NCBI GenBank assembly: GCA_035578905.1
Contig: JAQJVL010000175.1
Location: 1,525,001-1,589,000, forward strand
Length of the DNA: 64,000 bases
Source: Stictocephala bisonia
Taxonomy: Eukaryota > Arthropoda > Insecta > Hemiptera > Membracidae
Direction: 5' to 3'
The translations under genes were made by a program, and so were the position numbers. Shown in pieces: positions 56,272 through 64,000 of the stretch. Position 1 is the stretch's first letter. Every line of letters starts with the position of its first letter. The notes under the pieces are model-generated. The model made no database searches. It saw only the letters and a list, made by a program, of their open reading frames with translations, and was not told the origin of the DNA.

Positions 56272-56914
56272 TCAAGAGTTTAAAAATTCATTTACACTAT
56301 AAAAACAATTTTGAATAAGATAATGCCTTAATTTTTGTTTATAACACTTCATTTCTAAATTCTTAATTTTACTGGGGAGCTTGTTATGTAATTTAGCAGA
56401 TATTGAATTGAAACTGTTCAAGGTTTTGGTGTATGCACAGTAATCTGTTCTTAAATTATCACATTTTCTGGTGTTATAACTATGAACATCTGAATTTAGA
56501 CTATAGTTTGAAAGATTATTCTTAACATAAAGTAAACATTGAAAAATGAATAAACATGGTACTGTCATAATATTAAGCCTAATGAATAATGGTTTACAAT
56601 GAGTTCTGGGTGCTACCTTACATATAAGTCTAACCGCTCTTTTTTGAGAAGCAAAAAGGGAAGATGCTGGTGAGGAGTTCCCCCAAAAAATAGTGCCATA
56701 ACGTAAAAGAGAATGTATAAATCCATAGTAGATTGAAATGAGAATTTCTTCAGATACAGTGTGTTGAAGCTTACGAATAAAAAAAATACCTTTTGCTACT
56801 TTTGATGATATATAACTAACATGAGATTGCCAACTTAAGTTATTTTGCAATACAATGCCCAGAAACTTAACTACATCACCATTATGACTACCATATGATA
56901 TATCCAAATTTTGA
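56272..56914 (-). pseudogene. LINE C ORF2 C-terminal region
   Basis: KFLGIVLQNNLSWQSHVSYI, LRYGTIFWGNSSPASSLFAS, QKRAVRLICKVAPRTHCKPL and VHSYNTRKCDNL are the conserved post-RT blocks. The frame ends at a normal stop at 56272. Its upstream part lies beyond the 3.4-kb insertion. Confidence 0.85.
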
Positions 56915-57492
56915 GTTTTAGCATTGATTTTACTATACATAGAAGATAGTTCCATCCAATGTTAAATATTGAGGCACGGAAAATGGCAGCGACCGTGCTG
57001 CAACCTGTCGTCAATCAAGTTAAAGAGGTCGAAATTGCCTCCAGTTTCGACTGTTCGGTTGCACAACCTGTGAGCAGTAAAGGAACTAATCACTCCCTCT
57101 CATTCCCCCATTCTCTCTCTCTCCTTTCTCATGAGACAAGCGTCCGGAAGTACTTGTTTACTGTCGCCCCTCCATCTGTGTCGCCGATAGGCCTTGATAG
57201 AGAGTCAAGTCAAAGTGGGATATTATTCCGTTCTGTGGTTTGTCTTGCACGGAAAGGAATCGCGATCTTTTATTTAGGCCTTAGGGGTTTGTGAATATGA
57301 AGAATGTTAGAGGACATATTTTTGTTATTTTGTCAATGTAAATAACAGTATGTTACAGATGTTTAGTTAAAACATTATGAATTATCTAAAATGATGTAAA
57401 TACTGCGTATTGTAAGTTTATTGATATTTTAAATAATTGTATATTTAGAAGTAGCAAGAAAAATGGTGGTAGTTCTAAATTGTTAAAGGCTA

Positions 57493-58370
57493 ATTTTTTT
57501 TGTTAAGTCCCTGGATAACACCAAACATTTTATATAAATTTGAGAGACGTAAAAAATTATATAAAATTTCTACGAGAATACCATATGAGAGAGTTTTTCA
57601 AAATTATTTTGCAAAATATACTAATCAATTAAATAATGTGATCAATTTTACAAAAAAACAATTACTATTCAACATCATTGGAAAACTGTAAAGGTGATGT
57701 ATCTGAGCAGTGGAAGGTAATAAATAACTTAACAAGTGGTTTTTCAAAGAAATAGTTGAGCTAATTGAATTGCCAAATGGCGAAGTTATGCGTGAGCCTT
57801 CTGTCATTGATAAGATAAACAATCACCTTATCGCAATCCAGTCTAGCCGTCCAGACGTTGTACATTACATTACAATACTCTTCCACCTTTACGTACTTAC
57901 TATCAATATTCTTTCTTTATAATTCCAACAGATTTAGATGAAATTAAGAGTATTGTAAAGTTTTTAAAAAATTAAAAATTAACTGGCTCTGACCAAATTA
58001 ATGTACATTTACTGAAAAATATAATTGATGAGATTGCACCAGTTTTAGTTCACTTAATAAACAGTAGTTTTATTAAAGGCATTTTTCCTGAGAGCCTGAA
58101 GATAAGTTCAGTGGTACCTATTTTGAAGGACAATAAGTCTTTAAAACTAGATAACATAAGACCAATCAGCTTGTTATCTGTATTCTCTAAGGTTTTTGAA
58201 AAAAAAAAAACAACGATTAAAAGACTCCATAGGTAGTTATTTATCTAAGTTAAATTTTCTTAATCTACGTCAATTCGTTCGGTTTTATCAAAGGAAAGTC
58301 GACTGAGGATGCGTTATTAGTAGTATCAGAAATAATTTATAACAGTTTAATTATTCATTAACTTATCATC
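57493..58370 (+). pseudogene. LINE linker and RT fragment (broken)
   Basis: SPWITPNILYKFERRKKLYK and FAKYTNQLNNVINFTKKQ form a linker. After frameshifts it reads VHLLKNIIDEIAPVLVHLIN, SSFIKGIFPESLKISSVVPI, and RPISLLSVFSKVFEK near 58160. RT blocks beyond a KGKSTEDALLVVSEII segment are missing. It is a different family from LINE C and lies inside the 3.4-kb element. Confidence 0.7.
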
Positions 58371-60340
58371 TGTCATATAGTTCACATTTAATACTAGAAT
58401 TAACCTTTATATTATTGAAATCATTATTCATTTTATATCAAGTAATTAAAGCTTCTTGTCAATATTACATTTTATAATATTATTGTTGTATTTTTAATTA
58501 TAAATGAATATTACTTTTGTTTAAAAGTAAATTGAACTATTTGTCATACATACCACAATATTAAAATCTGCTTCCTTGGCACGCCGTGGACAGTGAAATG
58601 TGTGTGGTAGGCCTACCGAAAGTTTTAATATTCGTTGTTTTCCTCGTGTGTGAACTGTGTTTGTTAAGTTTTAATTAATTTGTGATGCGTCCCACTTGGA
58701 CTTATTTATGTTCTTTAACCTGAAGATGCCGTTTATATAGTTTTGTTAGTTCTTGGCATTGTTTGTTCTGTTATAATTAAAAACGCCACAGAGTGCGGCT
58801 TTAGTTTATTTTGTTATTATTTAGACTCTGTAGTTACTTAAAATTAGTTATTTCTTATGTTATTGCTGGTCACGCTACTTGTGAAATTTTACCAGTGTAA
58901 TTCCAGAGTGTCTTTACCAGAGAAATTTAAAATATAAATAAATTGCAGTTTATCCATACTTTCACATCTAGTAAAATAATAGAAACGTGTATGAAAAACA
59001 GATATGATAACTTTAATTATATTCGCCTTAGACATACTTTTTACAATGGTCTGATTCAATCAATGTTATAGAACGGAATTTTTGAAAGGGGGACATAAAC
59101 AAAATTTACAATAATTTCAACCTGATTAAAATAATGAAAATTGAATCTAAATAATCAGTAGTCTAGTTATATTCTATCACGATAATATTTCCTAACCAAT
59201 TTCAATTGACATTGAGATTGTTTTTCTCAAGAAGTAATAAGAGTCACAACTCTTCATGATTCCGAAAAAAATGAAAACTGACCATTCACCAAACAATGAA
59301 ATATTTTACAAACAATCATGCAATTACTTGGAACCAAATAATATGTTAATGTTACAGACAGTAATAGTAAAACAGACGTTTATAATAAAATGAAAAATAA
59401 TGTATTTTAAATTAAATGCCTATACATAGATTGTCTGAATCAGGCCATAAGATGAAAGCTATTTTTATCTTGTATAGAAGTAAATTAGTGGTTTGTTATG
59501 ATTTTTTTCTAACCCTATCATGAAATTTGAATCTCACCTGGGTTTTATATTTTGCCCAGTATTATTCTATATAAATATTATAGGCCTATTTCAATATCTA
59601 TTTTGTCAAAGAAATAAATAATGTCACATTTTTTTATATTTCACTATATTATATATTCCTGGAATATTTGCAGATTAATTTCATAATTGAAATGGGAGTC
59701 ATTGATTGGATTTGAAAACATTTAATTTTTTAATCAATTACCGAATATGAAAAAATTAATGATTGAGTACAACAGTCGATTTAATCACCTAATCGATGGT
59801 TAAAATGCAATAAATAAAGATTATTCAGATGGGCTATATAATATGAAAATGTTTACTAAATCAGCAGTAATTATCGCCAGCATTGCCGATAAGTTAGCGG
59901 TCTATTCAAGTGTGTCTATTTACAAATACACGGTGTGTTAATCATATAAATCAATATGGTGTTTTAATTTATTCAGTTATAAATATTTCTTTATTCAATA
60001 TGAATGTCACACTGAGTTTTACTGTAATAGTATCAACACAGTATTCTTTATTATTCGAAAGAGATGCAAGCAATTATAAACAGAGAACCCGGATAAACGT
60101 TGGCAATATGGAATAACGAAAACAATTATCTAAGCAGGACGTTGTTTGTGTGTGTGACCTGAGGAAGGAGAGGGCGGGGCGGCTGTCTGGAGAATGGGAG
60201 AGTGGGTTAAGAGGAGGGAAGTGAGAGAGAGACAGAAGAGCGTGCGAGAGAGAGAGAGGAAATAGGGCTATGCGCAGCGCAGCGTGGGGCCTCAAAACAG
60301 TTTTGGGGCCTCGCCACAACTCTCCCATATGGATGGAGTA
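58371..60340. other. Interior of the 3.4-kb element, nothing recognised
   Basis: AT-rich until about 60140, then a purine-rich GAGA-type stretch (60150-60270) and a G/C-rich end (TGGGGCCTCAAAACAG, TTTTGGGGCCTCG). No coding signal. Confidence 0.4.
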
Positions 60341-60372
60341 TCTCTTTATATAGTAAAATCAATGGTTTTAGC

Positions 60373-61122
60373 CAGATTTATTGATAGCTTATTTGCATTA
60401 AACCAGTCAGTTAGTAAATTAGTTCTGAACAAATTATTTACATCAGAATTAACAGGATTGGCAGAAACACAAAGACAAATATCATCAGCATATAGATAGC
60501 ACTTTGTACAATCAGATGTAATTACATTAGGCAAATCATTAATGTACAATATAAATAACAGAGGTCCCAAAATAGAGCCTTGGGGTACCCCAAAGTTGAC
60601 ATTATCAAAACTAGAGAACCTATTTTTACAAAAAACAGTTTGAGTTCTATGTTCTAAGTATGATCCAATTAAGTTGACAGCAAGTTTAGAAAACCCAATT
60701 TTTTGTAATTTATTTAGCAGTGTTTGGTGACAGACAGTGTCAAAAGCCTTCGACAGATCAAAGAACTTGGCACCAACTGAAAATTTGTTTTCTTTACCAT
60801 TTAAACAATTTTGAATAAATTTTAAGACAGCATCACATGTTGACAACTTCTTCCTAAACCCATACTGACAATTTGACAACAAATTATTTGAATCAAGAAA
60901 TTTTAAAATTTGATTACTTATTATTCTTTCAAAAACTTTAGACCAAGTTGGTACAATAGATATAGGTCTGTAATTATTATATTGATTCTTTCCTCCTTTT
61001 TTATGAACAGGTACAACCTTGGTTAATTTTAACTCACATGGAAAATAAGCAGAGTCAAGACAGTTGTTGAAAATATGAGCAAGAGTTTCAGATACATAAA
61101 AGCCACTAACTACACTAATCAT
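60373..61122 (-). pseudogene. LINE C reverse transcriptase
   Basis: A long open frame with LTKVVPVHKKGGKNQYNNYR, QYGFRKKLSTCDAVLKFIQN, LSKAFDTVCHQTLLNKL, NFGVPQGSILGPLLFILYIN and CYLYADDICL (YADD near 60490). It is intact up to NKLSINLAKT, where the 3.4-kb element cuts it. About 60% similar by eye to the RT at 13762-14664. Confidence 0.88.
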
Positions 61123-61170
61123 TCCAGAGTTAGTATAATAAACATCTAAACAATTGCTATTACTAAGAGA

Positions 61171-62087
61171 GATTCAACTTTAGTACTTTGTTTTCATTAT
61201 ATGCATAATCTGCCCCCCCCCCCCCCCAAACATACCGGTTCAAGATATTTTCTATCTTCGCCAACTATGGGTTTATGTTTTTTGTGTCCATAATGAGAAG
61301 ACCAATAAAGCCGTTATGTACACATATCACGAGGGACATGCTAAAAGGTCCCCTGACGAGGTTTGTAGTTTGCTGAACGATTATTTGACAAATGAGATTA
61401 CTTCTGGTAACATAAAAAATTTAGTATTATTTTCCAATTCTTTGGTGGCCAACATCGGAATCATACTGTTTGTCATTACCTGTGTAATTTGACTGACAGG
61501 AAAATTTTGGACCAGATTATTTACTACTATCCTACTCGCGGACACTCTTTCTTACCATTTGACCAGGACTTTGGTTTAGTGAAAAGGTGTGTAAGAAGAG
61601 TTGACCGAGTTTATACTCCAGAACAATACACTGAGCTCATTTTAAAAAGCAATACAACAAATAAATTCGCATGCAAAGTTGTTCATGCTAGTGACATACT
61701 AGACTTCAAGAATTGGTGGACTGGACATTACAAAAGTCATGTTTTTCTGTTGAATCTTCTGGAAATGGGATTCCTAGGGATAGAAGATTTTTTTTCAAAA
61801 TTTCAACTTATAAAGAGTTTGTATATGATATTCAGTCCCCAGGTATGGTTATTGTAAAAGAATTTATCGACAACGATACAACCAGACATACATTTAAACT
61901 TAAGAAATTGTTGGGTCAGCCACCACTACTTCCACATACCTTCTTTTACCCAAGTGGAAAAGTTCCTATTAATGGAAAGAAGATAAATGATTTGAGAAAG
62001 TTGCAACCTTATCTAGTTGGTTACGAGTCCTTCTACAAAGACATTTTAGAGTGGCCAATATGTCAAGGAGAAACTGGCGATGACTAA
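61171..62087 (+). pseudogene. DUF7869-like protein, second part
   Basis: It continues the interrupted frame: VLCFHYMHNLP, a poly-C tract (61211-61227), NIPVQDIFYLRQLWVYVFCV, YTYHEGHAKRSPDEVCSLLN. The core motif LVLFSNS/GGQHRNHT is broken by a one-base loss near 61440; relatives have an Asp where this copy has Asn. It then reads IIYYYPTRGHSFLPFDQDFG, CVRRVDRVYTPEQYTEL and SDILDFKNWW. After another frameshift near 61725 it reads SPGMVIVKEFIDNDTTRHTF, ending at 62087. The RNase H-like fold and transposase role are inferred. Broken in this copy. Confidence 0.72.
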
Positions 62088-62426
62088 AAAGCACACTTTT
62101 AAATAAAACTTAACGTGTATTCATTTCTTATTGTTTTATTGTTTCATTGAATTGACCCATGTATCTAAAGTTTTTAAGAGATTTTAATTTTTGGTCTTGA
62201 CAATAGATGCAGAAAGAGCTTAAGTTCTATAAATTTTATAATAAATAACATACTTATGAGAAAATATTTTGATAGAAAACTCTTATGTTCCAACTCTATT
62301 CTGATACATTCAGTTTATGTAGCTAGTTAAACATTTAAAAACCATAATTTTTAGGTGAGAAGTTTTTTTTTATTTCCTGAAAAGTTTGATTATTGGTACT
62401 TACGCCCTTTCTGCACCAAGTGATTC

Positions 62427-63530
62427 TTGATCTTGTTGACTATTCTTTACTATTAAACAAACTACAGAATCTGGGGGTTAGAGGTAGTGCTCTGAACTGG
62501 TTTTCATTCTATTTGATAGGTCGAACTCAAAGAGTAGAGATGAGTTTTGATGATGGTTATGGCTGCCTAAGAAAACTGTTTTCAAATGACTTGCTTATTA
62601 AAATAGGAGTCCTCAAGGATATGTTTTAGGTCCTATTCTTTTTTTTATCATTTATAAATGACATTCATAATTGTGTTAATGAGTCTGATTTATGTGTCTT
62701 TGCTGACGATACTTCCCTTCTAGTAACTGCATCTAATAAGTTGGAACTGGAGATTAAATGCTTCATTGAATCAAATTCTCTGCTCCAGTGGTTCATAAAG
62801 AATGGCATCATTGTTAATACAGATAAAACACGATTTTTTGTACTTTACGACTGGACATAATCCTGATGATCACATGCAAATTATGTTTGGATAATCTCTC
62901 CTTTCTTGTACAGTATCAATAAGTTTTTTGGGTTTAAATCTTGGTAGTAATTTAAAATTTGATATTCACATCAACAAAATAATTTCTAAACTAAGCTCTT
63001 GTTTGTTTACAATTAAGAAATTATCTCTTTTTACCAATCCTCAGGTACTTTTAACTGTATATTATGGTTGTTTTTACCCGCATCTCATTTACGCCATTCC
63101 TATTTGGAAAAATGAAAACTTCAGAACAAGCCATGTCTTTAACTGCAGAAAAAAGCATTGCAAGCTATATTTGGATTGAAAAGGTATCAGACTTGTAAAC
63201 ATGTTTTTAATGAAAACTGCATCTTAACCTTTCCGTTTATTTTTATATATGAATCATTGATCTTTTTAAAAAAGAATTTGACACTCTTCAACCCCACTCA
63301 AACTTCCTTATCTTACTCACTCCGTACACGTTCAAATATTCAAAGTCCACAACACAAAACTTCTTTTTTTCAAAATAATGTGACATATAATTGTATTAGA
63401 CTTTTTAATGCCCTCCCAAGTTTTCTTATGTCAGAGTTTTCTTACCTCTTAACTGTTTTTGTAGGAAGTTAAAGAATTTTTTAGTTGATAATACCTTCTA
63501 CAGTGTCCATGATTTTCTTGACCATAAGTA
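62427..63530 (+). pseudogene. LINE A RT remainder and C-terminal region
   Basis: LVDYSLLLNKLQNLGVRGSA and LNWFSFYLIGRTQRVEMSF continue the interrupted RT. Then a degenerate G-V-P-Q-G block, CVFADDTSLLVTAS (an F-A-D-D catalytic motif near 62697), LLQWFIKNGIIVNTDKTRF, and after frameshifts FGLNLGSNLKFDIHINKIIS and LIYAIPIWKNENF. Numerous frameshifts. The LINE tail ends at 63673. Confidence 0.82.
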
Positions 63531-63675
63531 TGTATTTAATTTAAGTGATATGTTGTATTAACTTATACTATTATAGCCAGAACCTACTTAGTTAATTTTG
63601 TTGTACAAAACTATGTGACATTTTGCTATGCATGTAAATGTTTTATGGCTATAAAGAGTTCTTGATTCTTGACAC

Positions 63676-63770
63676 TACTTATGCAATAATAAGAACTTGT
63701 ATTAATAACTTATTTCACACAGTTTACTGTGTAATGCATTACACTACTTATACAATAGTAAGAACTTCAC
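63676..63770. repeat. Foldback repeat, right part
   Basis: ACTACTTATGCAATAATAAG and the following CTTATTTCACACAGTTTACT match 39105-39163 at about 95% over 59 bp. An inverted unit then follows. This marks the right edge of the DNA that received LINE A. Confidence 0.7.
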
Positions 63771-63876
63771 CTTTTAGTTTTTATTGATTAATTGGGGATA
63801 GTTTTAACTATTCTGAGGAGCTCTCTAACACCATATTCTCATAGGAGATCAAGAGCTCTCTTCCTTTTATCTTCAG

Positions 63877-63996
63877 GAGCTGCTGAACAGATATCCTCTA
63901 TACACTCCCCCAGAGAGTCTGTTAGAAGATTTTAACCTTGCTCTTAAAGGGAAATGCATGGAATTCGCTAGGCAACGATACCTGCTTAAGACCAGA
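63877..63996 (+). CDS. Probable P4HA exon (end of peptide-binding domain)
   Basis: A 120-bp open stretch between a strong acceptor (CCTTTTATCTTCAG) and a donor GTAA at the window edge. It encodes ELLNRYPLYTPPESLLEDFN, then LALKGKCMEFARQRYLLKTR. Its composition is richer in G/C than its surroundings. The position, strand and a K-G-x-C/R-Y pattern resembling the linker before the catalytic domain suggest the next P4HA exon. It starts in phase 0, while the 38694-38852 exon ends with one extra base, so they cannot be joined directly. Confidence 0.5.
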
Positions 63997-64000
63997 GTAA

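Larger units (their letters stand above)
56923..60364. mobile_element. 3.4-kb DNA element with 8-bp target duplication, superfamily unknown
   Basis: GTTTTAGC occurs at 56915-56922 and 60365-60372. The ends are inverted repeats of about 35 bp (ATTGATTTTACTATACATAG on the left; CATTGATTTTACTATATAAA inward from the right), both continuing to a CATCC block. It splits the N-L-A-K-T-Q segment of LINE C. An 8-bp duplication suggests hAT or a similar superfamily. No transposase was recognised; it contains a forward LINE fragment. Confidence 0.7.
55972..61170 (-). mobile_element. LINE C: reverse LINE inserted in the DUF7869-like gene
   Basis: GATTCAA flanks it at 55965-55971 and 61171-61177. On the minus strand it holds RT (61122-60373) and the C-terminal region (56914-56272), then a 3' UTR with an AAATTTGAATTGAATT tail. 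It is 5'-truncated just before the RT and is split by the element at 56923-60364. It is the same family as the reverse LINE at 9372-16925. Confidence 0.85.
49410..62426 (+). mobile_element. 13-kb insertion: DNA element with 33-bp inverted ends and a DUF7869-like gene
   Basis: Left end: GAATCACTTGATGCAGAAAG then GGCGTTAGT. Right end read inward: GAATCACTTGGTGCAGAAAG then GGCGTAAGT. This is about 33 bp with two to three mismatches. Removing later insertions (49511-55427 and 55972-61170) leaves about 1.9 kb that carries one gene. The TGCAGAAAGG motif recurs at subterminal positions 55488, 55528 (inverted) and 62208. It interrupts the RT K-A-F-D motif of LINE A. A target duplication could not be defined, and I do not recognise the superfamily. 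Confidence 0.72.
39164..63673 (+). mobile_element. LINE A: CR1-like retrotransposon spread over 24.5 kb by nested insertions
   Basis: Collinear pieces of one copy: 39164-41661 (ORF1 and first half of endonuclease), 48023-48639 (rest of endonuclease and linker), 48868-49409 (start of RT) and 62427-63673 (rest of RT, C-terminal region, tail CTTGATTCTTGAC). The joins are continuous in protein terms: LINE B splits the endonuclease with a 7-bp duplication, and the 13-kb DNA element splits the RT K-A-F-D motif. The 5' end lies inside ORF1 (5' truncation). It lies within the P4HA intron, in the same orientation as the gene. Confidence 0.8.

Noticed and set aside
56959..57294. 111-codon open frame at the left of the 3.4-kb element
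   Set aside because: It is GC-richer but has no recognisable domain and no relation to a transposase; it may be a regulatory or captured segment.

Overview
AT-rich eukaryotic DNA, almost certainly from an arthropod and most likely an insect (a hemipteran would fit, but that is inference). There is no bacterial-style gene packing. One host gene runs through the whole window on the + strand: the alpha subunit of prolyl 4-hydroxylase (P4HA), seen as small exons at 5810-5980, 28957-29093, 30210-30359, 38694-38852 and probably 63877-63996. The first three junctions agree in reading phase. Everything between is intron, and the introns are filled with mobile DNA, mostly decayed and often nested.

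Layout. 1-5809: a piggyBac-like element carrying a nested hAT remnant, then a 1.46-kb foldback palindrome. Intron 5981-28956: a 5'-truncated LINE with a 9-bp target duplication (6521-8620); a TA-flanked element (8737-17256) holding a reverse-oriented LINE that is itself split by a 3.4-kb hAT-type element and a piggyBac-type MITE; a broken LINE split by a DD41D (rosa-type) mariner, a tRNA-derived SINE and a hAT remnant; an 89-bp minisatellite; another hAT pseudogene; another LINE; and a second SINE copy. Introns 29094-38693: RT fragments, a diverged tandem duplication, a DUF4371-type hAT gene and a reverse LINE.

The last intron (38853-63876) is one nested stack. LINE A (CR1-like, 39164-63673) sits in a foldback repeat. 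It is split by LINE B (41669-48015, nearly full length), by small repeats, and by a 13-kb insertion (49410-62426). That insertion is a DNA element with about 33-bp inverted ends and a DUF7869-like gene. It is itself split by a Kolobok-type element (with its own internally deleted piggyBac), a second piggyBac-like element, and a reverse LINE C. LINE C is split in turn by a 3.4-kb element that contains a further LINE fragment.

Most unusual content: (1) LINE B ORF1 combines a methyl-CpG-binding-like domain, a long coiled coil, an SGNH/GDSL hydrolase-like domain and a TARG1-like macro (ADP-ribose-binding) domain. (2) LINE A ORF1 combines a coiled coil, an Ulp1/SENP-like cysteine protease with recognisable H, D, Q and C motifs, and an SGNH domain. 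(3) The DUF7869-like gene lies inside inverted repeats with matching subterminal motifs, so it looks like the gene of a poorly described DNA transposon. All family assignments come from reading motifs by eye; no database search was possible.
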